Shown piece after piece: positions 23,528-34,664 of a stretch of DNA of 64,000 nt; position 1 is the first letter of the stretch, and each line of letters opens with the position of its first letter. The stretch comes from Aspidiotus rigidus (taxonomy: Eukaryota; Arthropoda; Insecta; Hemiptera; Diaspididae). The notes under the pieces are model-generated. The model was not told the DNA's origin. It worked only from the letters and a program-made list of their open reading frames with translations, and did not search any database. A program made the position numbers and the translations under genes. Location of the stretch: contig JAVHKY010000034.1 of assembly GCA_035079385.1 (NCBI GenBank), positions 6,758,001-6,822,000 on the forward strand. The letters are read 5' to 3'.

Positions 23528-23600
23528 TCATCCGATTGTGACATCACAAGGCTGACCTATGACGTCATCAAATTGTGACGTCACAGATCCGGACTTCAGA
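23528..23600. repeat. Repeat with paired TGACGTCA octamers, inverted relative to 11150-11216
   Basis: ATTGTGACATCACAA..TATGACGTCATCAAATTGTGACGTCACAG resembles the reverse complement of 11150-11216. It is a dispersed, partly palindromic repeat. Confidence 0.6.
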
Positions 23601-23649
23601 GCTACATGTGATAGGAGGAGGACTTGAACAAATTTCGGCTTCCAAGCTG

Positions 23650-26600
23650 TACAGGGTGGACCAGAAGAAAGGTGTTACCAGTTAAATGGGAGTTTGCGCT
23701 AAATATGTCGTAGCGCGAAAACGCAAAACGTTACGAATTTTGTATCTCAATTTTATCTTTAATTTGAGCCACATCCGAAGTTTCTACGACTTTTCTGAGT
23801 CGAGTTATGGACCAAAATGTTCCGAAAATTCACCAAATCGCCAGGGTTCCCAAAATAGGGCTTGAAAATTAATTAATTTACAGTATTGAGCTGAAGTTCG
23901 AAAATTTTAATAATAAAATTACTGTTTTTCAAGTGAATTTGGACGGGGAATACGAAAAAATTTGTAACAAAATCCTAAGAAATACCAAAATGGGTTAATG
24001 GGCCTAAAAATGGTCTAAATTTCCCCAAGTTGGAATATCGTCTAAACTTTTGAATTGTTATTCGATTTTTCAGTGGAATATGGCGCTGAGTCCGAAAAAA
24101 ATGCTTAAAAAGTTCTTCGAAGCACCAGAAAGGAGTTAATGGGCCCAAAAAGGGCCAAAATTTACCCAAATTGGAAAATCGTTCAAACTTTCAAATTTTA
24201 ATTTGATTTTTAAGTGGAATTTGGCGCTGAGTCCGAAAAAAATGTTTGAAAAATTCTTCGAAGCACCGACAAAAGGGGTTAATGGTCCCAAAACGGGGCC
24301 AAATTCCCCCAAATTGGAAAATTGTTCAAACTTTCAAATTCTCGATTTTCAAGTGGAATTTTGCGCTCAGTCCGAAAAAAATGTTTAAAAAATTCCTTAA
24401 GCATCAAAATGGGTTAATGGGCCCAAGAAGGATCAAAATTTCCCCACTTTGGAAAATTGTTCAAACTTTCAAATTTTAATTCGATTTTCAAGTGGAATTT
24501 CCCGCTCAGTCCGAAAAAAATGCTTAAAAAATTCTTTGAAACACCGAAATGGGTTAATGGGTCCAAAGGGGTCCAAATTTCCCCAATTTGGAAAATTGTT
24601 CAAGCTTTCAAATTTTAATTTTGATTGTCATGTGGTATTTCGCCCTGAGTCCGAAAAAAATGTTTAAAAGATTATTCAAAGCACCAAAAAGGGGTTAATG
24701 GGCCCAAGAAGGATCAAGATTTCCCCAAATTAGAAAATTATTCATCTTTTCAAATTTTAATTCGATTTTCAAGTGGAATTTCGCACTCAGTCCGAAATAA
24801 ATGCTTAAAAAATCTTCGAAGCACCAAAATGGGTTAATGGGCCCAAAGAGAGTCCAAATTTCCCCAAATTGGAAAATCATTCAAACTTTCAAATTATAAT
24901 TTGATTTCCAAGTGGACTTTCGCGCTGAGTCCGAAAAAAAATGTTAAAAAAATTCTTCGAAGCACCAAAAAAGGGTTAATGGGCCCAAAACGGGGCCAAA
25001 ATTTTTCCAAATAGGAAAATCGTTCAAACTTTCAAAATTTAATTTTATTTTCTAGTGGACTTTCGCGCTGTGTCCGAAAAACGTGTTTAAAAAATTCTTC
25101 GAAGCACCAAAAAGAGGTTATTGGGCTCTAGAAGGGTCAAAATTCCCCCGAATTGGAAAATTGTTCAAACATTTAAATTGTAATATTCGATTTTCAAAGG
25201 GAATTTCGTGCTGAGTCCGAAAAAAATGTGTATTAAATTCTTCGAAGAAGCGACATGGGTTAATGGGCCAGAAAAAGGTCAAAATTCCCCCAAATTGGAA
25301 AATTGTTCAAACTTTCAAATTTTAATTTGATTTTCAAGTGGAATTTTGCGCTGAGTCCGAATAAAGTGCTTAAACAGTTCTTTAAAGCAGCAAAAAGGCC
25401 CAAAATTTTCCCAATGGAAAATCGTTCAAACTTTCAAATTTTAATTTGATTTGCAAGTGGCATTTTGCGCTGAGTCCGAGAAAAATGCTCGAAAAATTCC
25501 TCGAAGCACCAAAATCCAAATCGATATTGAATTAAACTTATTATTTTTCGTTCAATTAATAAAAAAAATCCTATTCTAATTAATATTATTAAAATTAAAA
25601 TTAATAATTTTATTTATTATTTTAATTTAAATTCTAAATTTAAATTATTAATAACATTAAATTTTCCAATTCAATAACTATGTTTCGACTTATTCAATAT
25701 AATTTTGAATTGACGGGCAGATGGGCTCAAAGAGAATCAAAATTCCTCCAAGATGAAAAATTGCGTAATCTTCAAAAGTTGTTTTCAATTCTGAAGTAAA
25801 ATTTAGCGCCCTGTCCGAGAATAATACTGAAATGGCCCTAGATGATCTCTAAAATGAAAAATCAAAAATTTTTCTCATTCTGCAGTAAAATTGTTGATTC
25901 AGGGATGGAAGGAATGTTGACAAGTTTATCTGCCGTTGAGTGCTCGCGGAGTGAGAGATCGACTAGCATTGAGTGACAGATCCGAAAGAGGAAATTCTTC
26001 TCATTTGGGGATTACAAATTCATCTTCCGTTGAAGGTTTGCAGTGAAAGATCGACTAGGGCTCTGCGTTTGATCAAAGCGGGAAAAAGTGCGAAAACTCT
26101 CGTTTTCACTCGAAGAACGCAAAGTTGGTCTTCTGTTGCGTGCTTGAGATGAGAGATCAACTGACGTCCCACCTATGAACGAAGCGAGCCGAAGTGCAAA
26201 AACTCCTTGATTCAGGCAATGGGAAGATACCGCAAATTTGGTCTTGCTCGCCATGAGCGATCTGCTTCAGCTCTGTCTTTTATTGAGGCAGACGAACGCC
26301 CGGAATTTCTCGGGGTTTCACCCGGAAGAGGGAATGATACCGTGAAGCTCGACTATCGTCATGAGCGTGCGGTAAGAAAACAATCAAGACCCTATGTATT
26401 ATAGAGGCGGGCGGGTGATCCCTGAATTCAACATAGATCGACTGAGGCCCCGCGTATGATCGAGGCGAGTGCTTCCGCGAAAACTCTTGATTGTTTCGGG
26501 CGAAAGGAGAATGATACCGGCGACTTCGTTTCCCATTACATGCTCGTGGTAAAAGATCGACCGAGGCCCCACGTTTGATATAGGCGGGTGAATACTCGTG

Positions 26601-27354
26601 GTTTGTCACAAAAGAGAGAACTTTACGGCATCATTTGCGCCTTTCTGAGAAGCCACGAGAATTTTTGAGCATTCGTTTGACTCCGTGGAATAGGGGGCCC
26701 TATCAAATCTCTCACCCCGAGCTGACGACGGAAGACAAAATTCCCTGAAACGACATTCTCTCGGCTGACGCTACGATAAAATGATCGCACTCTTACCCGC
26801 ATTCATTGCTAGAGGCACTAAGGCCAATTAATCCCTGCGAGTTCACAATGTAAGACGAGCATCTTAGCAATCTTTGTTCTCTTTGAGAACCAAATGAAAT
26901 TTGAATGACTAAGCGATTTTTCAAATTGGTAAAATTGTGATCGTTTTTGGGCACTTTCAAACGTTTTGGTGCTTCGCGTTCAACAGTTTTCTTTTCAACT
27001 CAGCACACAATTTCACTCTAGAATGAAGAAAAACTTTGATGGTTAGTCGATTTTTTTCGTTTTGGAGAAATATTGACCCCTTTTGGTCCCATTAAGCCAT
27101 TTTGGTGCTTCGCAGTATTTCTTAACAATTTTATTCAGATTCAGCGCCAAATTTTATCTCAGAATCGTGAAAAACTTGGAAGGTTCGGCGATTTCATCAT
27201 TCTGAGGAAATGTTGACCCTTTTTGAGCTCATAAACCCATTTTGGTGATACGCAGGATTTTTTAACAATTTCGTTCAGATTCAGCGCTCAATTTTATCTC
27301 AGAATTGACAAAAGCTTCGAAGATTAGGCGGTTTTATCATTTTGGGGAAATTTA
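23650..27354 (+). mobile_element. Composite foldback element, copy 1 (3'-truncated)
   Basis: It starts with the terminal phrase TACAGGGTGGACCAGAA, shared with copies at 29392 and 54284. A ~140-bp tandem array follows (23900-25515), then a central part with units of GAGAGATCGACTAG type, then three inverted ~140-bp units (26930-27354). The right terminal inverted end present in copies 2 and 3 is missing. An AT-rich ~190-bp segment (about 25515-25710) has no counterpart in copy 2. No protein domain was recognised. Confidence 0.75.
23900..25515 (+). repeat. ~140-bp tandem repeat array, about 11 units
   Basis: TCCGAAAAAAATG recurs at about 24091, 24232, 24371, 24510, 24650, 24791 and 24930 (steps 139-141 bp) and on to 25475. 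Each unit has the order GTCCGAAAAAAATGxTTAAAA, TTCTTCGAAGCACC, GGGTTAATGGGCCCAAA, CCCCAAATTGGAAAAT and CAAACTTTCAAATTTTAATT. Small ORFs across it are by-products of the repeat. Confidence 0.93.
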
Positions 27355-28781
27355 CCTTCAACAGATGAGTCTAAAGCACTTCTTAATCTTCCTCAGGGAG
27401 GTATTATGGTCTTTCTCTTTTTGTCTTTCGCCCTCAATTTGGCAATTCATCATTTATTTAGCTTGCTATCTAACAATTATTTCTATGATAAGAATGTACG
27501 AAAATAAAAACCGTTTTTACAATTATCAAAAAATGACGTTACGAAAAAAAGGAAATTAAATAAACCTGTAAATCGACTTCGTTTATTTCGAAAATTATTA
27601 TTAATGGATTCGATGAAGAAACAATGGGTACGAAAGTCAATCCCATCATCTTCACGCTCGATCGACAACGCGGTTATCATTTGTATTATTTATTGGACCC
27701 GCCGCTATTTTGCTTCATCATCTTCTGCGGTACACCGTCGACGACGTCGAGAAAGTTGATATGCAAATAAAGTGTTGGAAAATTCGACGGGTTATATAGG
27801 TGTAATAGACTGTAGCAACATTCGTATTATGATCTCGAGGCAATCACGTTTCAATGAAATCTCGCTTCGTTTCACCCTCGATATATTAAACGATGGAAAA
27901 AAGCGTGGAAGAATTTACCGAATATATAGGAAAAATGTTCGCCGCCGACAAATTAAATAACGCCGAACACACGCATGTGTGGAATCGAACATGAAATGAT
28001 AATTTCGCGCTCTCCATTAATCTCGTTCGTTGCCAAAATCGTTTCAATTAATTTTTTTTTTTTTTTTTTTTTTCGTTCCACATTTTCTCGATTTCCTTTT
28101 TATGGCGCCTTTTTCGCGAAATTATGCTCCTCCACCGTCACGACCGACCAGCATCCATATACTGAAGCTCGTTGACAGGCTCGCGGCAACCACTTTCTTC
28201 CTTGAGCTCATTCCGCAACAATTTATTAGCTCGAACGAACGCAATTTAAGAAAGCTGTACCCGAGCCAGACGCAAAGAAACCCGGACGTGACGAGTTCAT
28301 GAACATCGAAACTAATTACATTAACCCTTGCGAAGATGAAATTGAATTTGACGCAGCCACGTTATACTGTATACGCACGTATCACCAAGTGAGCTCACGA
28401 ATTACATAAACCGTAAATTGGATGATCTTGAAAATATTGCATTCACAAAACCTTCACGCGTTTACGTAATTGTGAAATCTTGTAAATTCTTCACTCTTCT
28501 TCTCCGACTGCCAAGCTGATGTTGAATTTCTGTAGAGATACAGTTGGAAGTATTACGTAAATTAGGGGAAGATTTTATAGCGCAGCGCCAGATTCTCTGT
28601 TCGAGAAAAGAAACGTGGTTCATTCAGGGCTTTCTGGCCTCCTGGCCTTCTTCATCCTGGTGAGTTTGTTTCATTCATAGAATCCCTTAACAGTGATTGT
28701 TGCGTTGTCGAATGAAATGTAACAGAAAATAGAAATCGTAAACTTGCCTCCTAGTCAAGTCAAATTAATGAAAAAACACGC
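27355..28781. other. No gene recognised; long T-run
   Basis: Mostly unique-looking sequence with a T-run at about 28050-28073. No motif was recognised in the ORFs at 27305-27559, 27772-27960 or 28030-28302. Confidence 0.4.
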
Positions 28782-31700
28782 AGTCGCGTGAGTAGTACAC
28801 AACTTTTCTTCTCAAAATGCAAAAATCATTGAGAGAGTCACTCCTTCTCTTTAAATTAAATACCAATGACCTGTCAATCATGCCAAATATTTGAAGAATG
28901 AACCATGAAAGTCAGTTTATAAATTCTATCACTACGACGTCACATCAACTGATAACAGAGTAAAAATACCTATAATCCAATAAGGAAACCTGAATTTTGT
29001 TTCAATTTAGGCTAGGAGTCATCTAAAACCTACGAAACGTCTTCAGGAAACACACTCCACTCCCCCTGCCCAAACTGCTACGAGGCTATAACAGTTGTTT
29101 CTGCGATATTTGCAAATTGATATTTCGATTACTCCCGAATTGATTAATCGTAACCTACAGAATCGTATTAACTCAATTGGAAACGCGCTGAGGACCTACT
29201 ATCAATTAATCGTCGAAAAAATTGTTGGTGCCCATCTTCAGATTGAGACTATAACTTATCTAAGTCTCGAAAAAATCCATCCAGTAGTTTTGGAGCACAT
29301 CCGCAAGATTTACAGGGGGAAGAAGCAGTCAACTTTCTGGACGCTTTGGAGACCCTATATTACTTTCATCATGAAGAAAATCGGGTTTCTTTATACAGGG
29401 TGGACCAGAAAGATGTTCCGTAGTACAAAAACGCAGAACTTTAGACGTATAGTTTAAAATAATGTACGAATTTTGTATCTCAATTAAAGCTCCAATTTGA
29501 GCCATATCCGAAGTTTTCACGACTCTTCTGAGCTGAGTTATGGACCAAAATGTGCCAAAAATTCACCAAATCGCCAGGGTTCCCAAAATAGGGCTTGAAA
29601 ATTAATTGATTCACAGTATTGAACTGAATTTCGAAAATTTTAAAAATCAAATTATTGTTTTCTCAAGTGAATTTGGACAGGGAAAACTAGAAAAATAGTA
29701 CCAAAATCCTAAGAAACACCTAAATGGGTTGATAGGCCCAAAAAGGGTCAAAATTCCCCCAAGTTGGAAAATTGTTCAAACTTTTGAATTGTATGTCGAT
29801 TTTTAAGTGGAATTTCGCGATGAGTCCGACAAAAATGTTTGAAAATTTCTTCGAAGCACCGACATGGGTTGATGGGCCCAAAGAAGGTCAAAATTTTCCC
29901 AAATTGGAAAATTGTTCAAACTTTCAAATTTTAATTCTATTTTCAAAGGAATTTTTCACTGAGTATAAAAAAAAGATGCTTAAGAAGTTCTTCGAACCAC
30001 CAAAAAGGGGTTAATGGGCCCAAAAAGGGCCAAAATTTTCCCAAATTGGAAAATTGTCCAAACTTTTAAATTTCAATTTGATTTTCAAGTGGCATTTTGC
30101 GCTGAGTCCAAAAAAAAATGCTTCAAAAGCTCTTCGAAGCACCAAAAAGGGGTTAATGGGCCCAAAACGGGGCCAAAATTTCCCCAAATTGGAAAATCGT
30201 TCAAACTTTAAAATTTTAATTTGATTTTTAAGTGGACTTTCGCGCTGAGTCCGAAAAAGATGTCTAAAAGTTTCTTCGCAGCACCAAAAAGGGATTCATA
30301 GGTTCAAAAAGGGTCAAAATTCCCCCAAGTTGGAAAATTGTTCAAACTTTTGAATTGTATGTCGATTTTTAAGTGGAATTTCGCGATGAGTCCGAAAAAA
30401 ATGTTTAAAAATTTCTTCGAAGCACCGACATGTATTGATGGGCCCAATGAAAGTCTAAATTTTCACAAATTGGAAAATTGTTCAAACTTTCAAATTTTAA
30501 TTCGATTTTCAAAGGAATTTTGCGCTGAGTATAAAAAAAAGATGCTTAAGAAGTTCTTCGAACCACCAAAAAGGGGTTAATGGCCCCAAAACGGGGCCAA
30601 AATTTTCCCAAATTGGAAAATTGTCCAAACTTTTAAATTTCAATTTGATTTTCAAGTGGCATGTTGCGCTGAGTCCAAAAAAAATGCTTCAAAAGCTCTT
30701 CGAAGCACCGAAAAGGGGTTAATAGGCCAAAAACGGGGCCAAAATTTCCCCAAATTGGATAATCGTTCGAACTTTAAAATTTTAATTTGATTTTCAAGTG
30801 GACTTTCGCGCTGAGTCCGAAAAAGATGTTTAAAAGTTTCTTCGAAGGACCAAAAAGGGGTTAATAGGTTCAAAAAGCGGCAAAATTTCCTTAAATTGGA
30901 AAATCGTTCAAACTTTCAAATTTTAATTTCATTTTCAAGTGGACTTTCGCGCTGAGTCTGAAAAAAATGTTTAAAAATTCTTCCAAATACCGAAGTGGGT
31001 TGATGGGCTCATAGAGAATCAAAATTCCTCCAAGATGAAAAATTTGCGTAATCTTCAAAAGTTGTTTTCAATTCAGAGGTAAAATTTAGCGACAAGTCCG
31101 AGAAAAATACTGAAATGGCCCTAAATGACCTCCAAAATGAAAAATCAAAATTTCTTTCTTTCTGCAGTAAAATTGTTGATTCAGGGAATGGAAGGAATGT
31201 CGACAAGTTCGTCTGCCGTTGAGTGCTCGCGGAGTGAGAGATCGACTAGCATCGGGTAACAGATCCGAAAGAGGAAATTGCGGAAATTCTCCTCATTCGG
31301 GGATTAGAGGGAGACGACAAATTCATCCTCCGTTGAAGGTTCGCAGTGAGAGACCGATTAGGGCTCTGCGTATGATCAAAGTGGGCCAAAGTGCAAGAAC
31401 TCTTCAACTCTGGCAATAGAAGGATACCGAAAATTCGGTCTTGCTCGTGATGAGCGATCAGTTACAGCTCAGTCTTTGATTGAGGCAGACGAACGCCCGG
31501 AATTTCTCGTGGTTTCATCCGGAGGAGGGAATGATACCGTTAAGCTCAACTTTTGTCATGAGCTCGCGTTAAGAGAACGATCAAGACCCCTGTTTGGAAG
31601 AAGCAGGCGAATGATTCCTGGGTTCAACATAGATCGACTGAGGCTCCGTGAGGCGGGTGCTTCCGCAAAAACTGCTGTGGTTTCTTGCCAAGGAGGGAAT

Positions 31701-32333
31701 GATAGCGACGACTTCGTTTTCCATTACATGCCCGCGGTAAAAGATCGACCTAGGCCCCGTGTATGATTAAGGCGGGTGCTTCCGCTAAAATCGTGTTGTT
31801 TCTTGCCAAGGAAAGTTAACAGTTTTTTTTTACCTCAGCACACAATTTTACCCTAGAATCAAGAAAAACTCTGAAGGTTAGGCGATTTTTTTCGTTTTGG
31901 AGAAATGTTGAACCTTTTTGGTCCCATCAATCTATTTTGGTGCTTCGCAGAATTTCTTAACCATTTGATTCAGATTTAGCGCTAAATTTTATCTCAGAAT
32001 CCAGAAGAACTTCGAATATTAGGCGGTTTCATCATTTTGGGGAAATTTTGACCCTTTTTGGGCCCCGTAACCCATTTTTATGCCTCGCAGAATTTTTCAA
32101 CAATCATATTCGGCTTCAGCGCTGAATTTTACTCCAGGATCGGGGAACACTTTGAAGATTACGCTATTCTTTCAATCAGGAAAATTGGTTTTTGATGATT
32201 CACAATCTTGGGAACCCCTGCTGTAGAATTTCGGAACATTTTGGTCCATAACTCGATTCAGAAAAGTCGTAAGAACTTCAGATATGGCTCAAATTGAAGA
32301 TAAAATTGAGATACAAAATTCTTATATTTAAAC

Positions 32334-32345
32334 TATACGTCTAAC
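32334..32345. repeat. 12-bp target-site duplication, left copy
   Basis: TATACGTCTAAC here and again at 33299-33310. The related sequence at 54370 (inverted) runs through this site without interruption, which supports insertion of 32346-33298. Confidence 0.88.
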
Positions 32346-32396
32346 TATTAAAAATTATTTTATTTTTGGTTCTGCCCGCACATATTACAAATTATA

Positions 32397-32437
32397 GGCT
32401 TAACGTTTCGGCTGACCCGCAGCCTTCATCAGAAGAC
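32397..32437 (-). ncRNA. Hammerhead ribozyme, ORF-sense copy
   Basis: The minus strand reads CTT, CTGATGA (32432-32426), A, helix II GGCTG-CGGGT-CAGCC, GAA, short palindromic helix III ACGT, T as the cleavage-site base, then AAGCC. All catalytic-core bases (CUGAUGA, GAA) are present. Helix I pairs about 3 bp (CTT with AAG). The TGATGA of the core is also the double stop of the upstream ORF. Confidence 0.75.
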
Positions 32438-32935
32438 GTCGGGTGGTAAATTATGTAATACGTTGGATAAATGGACAAAAAGTATCTCTATATAACGACA
32501 GAACATATCAAATGTAGGGAATAATACGCGAATTCGATTTTTCAAAGATGTCATTCTTCTGTCTTGAGAATGGTGAATGATATTCCACCACCTGTTGTAA
32601 TGTAAGAAGTACGATTCCTTTACTGTTTGATCCGCGAGGTTTATAGTGAGAGCGTCAAGATCTGGCGGAGCAGCATTCCTATCTCTCAAATTAGCATATT
32701 GGTTAAAGTAGCTGAAAATTAATTCGTATAGCTCAAACCTACATCGGGGAAAGGAGATGACACCCACTTTCTTCAGCAGTTCATTTCCTTCAGTCAACTT
32801 CACTCCTGCCTCCTTTCTTTTTTCAGCTTCAGCTAGACGTAGGTCCTTTTCAGACTGGAATTGATTTTTCAGCAAACTATTTTCCGCTTTCAAACCAATG
32901 ATTTCGTTTCGGAGTTCTTGAATTTCCGACATCAC
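32429..32935 (-). CDS. 168-aa hypothetical protein with N-terminal coiled coil
   Basis: Only substantial ORF of the 953-bp element. Residues ~1-50 (SEIQELRNEIIGLKAENSLL... then a Lys/Glu/Ala-rich stretch) have a heptad pattern with Ile/Leu at a/d positions and look like a dimerising coiled coil. Residues ~60-168 are a mixed, Phe/Tyr/His/Trp-containing region (FSYFNQYANL, NRWWNIIHH, FPTFDMFCRYIE) that I do not recognise. There is no RT, nuclease or zinc motif. It starts at the first ATG (two Met in a row) and ends in tandem TGA TGA codons lying inside the hammerhead core. It could be an RNA-binding or chaperone-like protein of the element, but that is a guess. Confidence 0.6.
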   Translation of the reverse strand: MMSEIQELRNEIIGLKAENSLLKNQFQSEKDLRLAEAEKRKEAGVKLTEGNELLKKVGVISFPRCRFELYELIFSYFNQYANLRDRNAAPPDLDALTINLADQTVKESYFLHYNRWWNIIHHSQDRRMTSLKNRIRVLFPTFDMFCRYIEILFVHLSNVLHNLPPDVF

Positions 32936-33171
32936 GATGATAAAAGGTATTCTGAGCTTCCGAGTTGAACAATAATGAGAATGAAAATGAGCAAAATGTG
33001 AAGTATTTAATCGAAACGAAAACGATCAATTCTCTCTTAATAAAAATGCTCGGAACACGTTGTCAAAAAGATGGCATCCCTAATGCTTGTTTATCTTTGT
33101 TCGATCTGTTATGATTCTTCTTTCACACTGTTTTTTCGTTGTTCTACCCGTTTTTGCTTCATTGTATTTTT

Positions 33172-33212
33172 AGCTTCTGATGAAGGCTGCGGGTCAGCCG
33201 AAACGTTAAGCC
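33172..33212 (+). ncRNA. Hammerhead ribozyme, antisense-end copy
   Basis: AGCTT, CTGATGA (33177-33183), A, GGCTG-CGGGT-CAGCC, GAA (33200-33202), ACGT, T (33207), AAGCC. Helix I is 4 bp (GCTT with AAGC), helix II 5 bp perfect, helix III minimal and palindromic. That fits the type-I hammerheads known from Penelope-like elements and retrozymes, which often act as dimers. Confidence 0.8.
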
Positions 33213-33534
33213 TATAATTTGTAATATGTGCGGGCAGAGCCAAAAATAAAATAATTTTGAATAATGAAATTTCCTTGCACGAAAAAATTGTTTTGGATTA
33301 TACGTCTAACGTTTTGCGTTTTCGTGCTACGACAGATTTAACGCAAACTCCCATTTAACTGGGAACATCTTTCTGGTCCACTTTGTATATAGGCCTATAT
33401 TTACGCTTAAAGAAATTTTTTTGTCCGCGGATCTCCTCCAAAACTACTGAATAGATTCTTTCGAAAGTTAGATAAGTTATAATCTCAATCTGAAGATGAG
33501 CACCAACTATTTTTTCGACGATTAATTGATAGTA

Positions 33535-33795
33535 ATTGTGATGCGATCTGCAAAACCATACTAAAAGTCGCGTCAGTAAGACGCCCCCCCCCCCTGTGTA
33601 AAACCTACCTTCACAATACGCAACTACACATGCTATAAACACAAACATCTGAGTGTTGTTTACCGAACATTTGCGCTTGCGCACGATGTTACTCGAAAGA
33701 AATCATTTTGGTAACTGCATGTTGATATCGCTGTATTACATGGGGTGGTCCCGCCAGTACGACTTATGGTATGGTTTTTCAGATTGCATCACAAT
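33535..33795. mobile_element. 261-bp MITE-like insert with 25-bp terminal inverted repeats
   Basis: The ends ATTGTGATGCGATCTGCAAA... and ...TTTTTCAGATTGCATCACAAT are inverted copies with two differences over ~25 bp. The segment is absent from the corresponding left palindrome arm near 29195, where TACTA directly meets the GAGGAC side. No ORF of note. Confidence 0.65.
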
Positions 33796-34211
33796 TCCTC
33801 AGCGCGTTTCCAATTGAGTTAATACGATTCTGTAGGTTACGATCAATCATATTGGGAGTGCTCGAAATATCAATTTGCAAATATCGCAGGAACAACTGTT
33901 ATAGCCTCGTAGCAGTTTGGGCATGGGGAGGGGGAGAGGCTTTCCTGAAGACGTTTCGTAGGATTTAGGTGACTCCTAACCTAAATTGAAACAAAATTCA
34001 GGTTTCCTTATTGGATTATAGGTATTTTTACTCTGTTATCAGTTGATGGGACGTCATAGTGATAGAATTTATAAACTGAGTTTCATCGTTCATTCTACAA
34101 ATATCTGGCATGATTGAAAGGTCATTGGTATTTAATTTGAAGAGAGGGCGTGAGTCTCTCAATGATTTTTGCATTGTGAGAAGAAAAGTTGTGTACTACT
34201 CACGTGACTGA

Positions 34212-34502
34212 GTGAGTACTTTTCCAATAATTTCCTCCCTAATTTTATGAAAAGTAACAGAAAGAAAAAAAAAAGTACACCGGTCATTGTGCGTGCGTTT
34301 GTTTCTATGTCCAATGAAAACTTTCATTTTTGGATTACAGTTCACCTTTTCCCAGTTTCCGATCACTGTGAGCTAGCTGCGTGAACATTTCTAAACCCGA
34401 CCCTGGAGACAAAAAAATATGTATTTAATTCTCATTGGGGAAATCACTTATTAATTTCTGAAGGATGGTGAGAGTCAACATCACATTGAGTAATCTAATA
34501 AT
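34212..34502. other. No gene recognised
   Basis: Sequence between the palindrome arm and the full-length Penelope. It contains an A-rich run (34261-34273) and nothing else I can support. Confidence 0.4.
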
Positions 34503-34517
34503 CCAGAATGAGAGCTT
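34503..34517. repeat. 15-bp target-site duplication, left copy
   Basis: CCAGAATGAGAGCTT here and at 37228-37242, exactly bracketing the Penelope element. Confidence 0.92.
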
Positions 34518-34585
34518 CTAACGACGACATACTCAACGATTAAAACGTACGGAGTAATTTGAATAAAGCCACAGAAATGAAATAC

Positions 34586-34623
34586 ACCGGAGCGCTTTCG
34601 ATTAAAAAACCATTGTCAACGGG
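34586..34623 (-). ncRNA. Decayed hammerhead-like motif in Penelope 3' tail
   Basis: The minus strand reads CCG, TTGACAA, TGG, T/A helix, AATC, GAAA, GCGCTC, CGG. Outer CCG/CGG can pair as helix I. The core CUGANGA has two changes (U for C3, A for G8), so this copy is probably inactive. Confidence 0.4.
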
Positions 34624-34664
34624 GACGTGAAAGCAACTGAACCAACTCCGGCCGACAACAAGAA

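Larger units (their letters stand above)
32346..33298 (-). mobile_element. 953-bp element with inverted hammerhead-bearing ends and one ORF
   Basis: Bounded by a 12-bp duplication. About 90 bp at the left end (32346-32437) is inverted at the right end (33173-33264) with two visible differences. The right end continues ~35 bp further. Each inverted end contains a full hammerhead core. On the minus strand the order is antisense hammerhead end, ~240-bp leader, 168-codon ORF, sense hammerhead, A-rich tail. The variable-length duplication and ribozyme ends recall Penelope-like or retrozyme biology, but no RT is encoded. It must rely on enzymes supplied elsewhere, if it moves at all. Confidence 0.85.
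29392..33389 (+). mobile_element. Composite foldback element, copy 2
   Basis: Left end TATACAGGGTGGACC; right end the inverted form (GGTCCACTTTGTATA, two differences). The interior has ~140-bp units in plus orientation (29690-30990), a central part (31160-31800) and inverted ~140-bp units (31800-32230), giving mirror symmetry. Near the right end it was interrupted by the 953-bp hammerhead element at 32346-33298. No transposase was recognised, so it is probably non-autonomous. Confidence 0.8.
28782..34211. repeat. Large palindromic (foldback) structure, arms 28782-29306 and 33427-34211
   Basis: The left arm (GTGAGTAGTACACAACTTTTC... to ...CTCGAAAAAATCCATCC) is the reverse complement of the right arm (...CTTTCGAAAGTTAG to GTTGTGTACTACTCAC) with moderate divergence. 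The right arm carries an extra 261-bp insert (33535-33795). The centre is occupied by foldback copy 2. I found no convincing target duplication outside the arms. Confidence 0.85.

Noticed and set aside
24203..24667. Repeated small ORFs (FQILxFxxxFCAQSEKNV type)
   Set aside because: Products of the ~140-bp tandem array; the same peptides recur in the arrays at 29772 and 54852.
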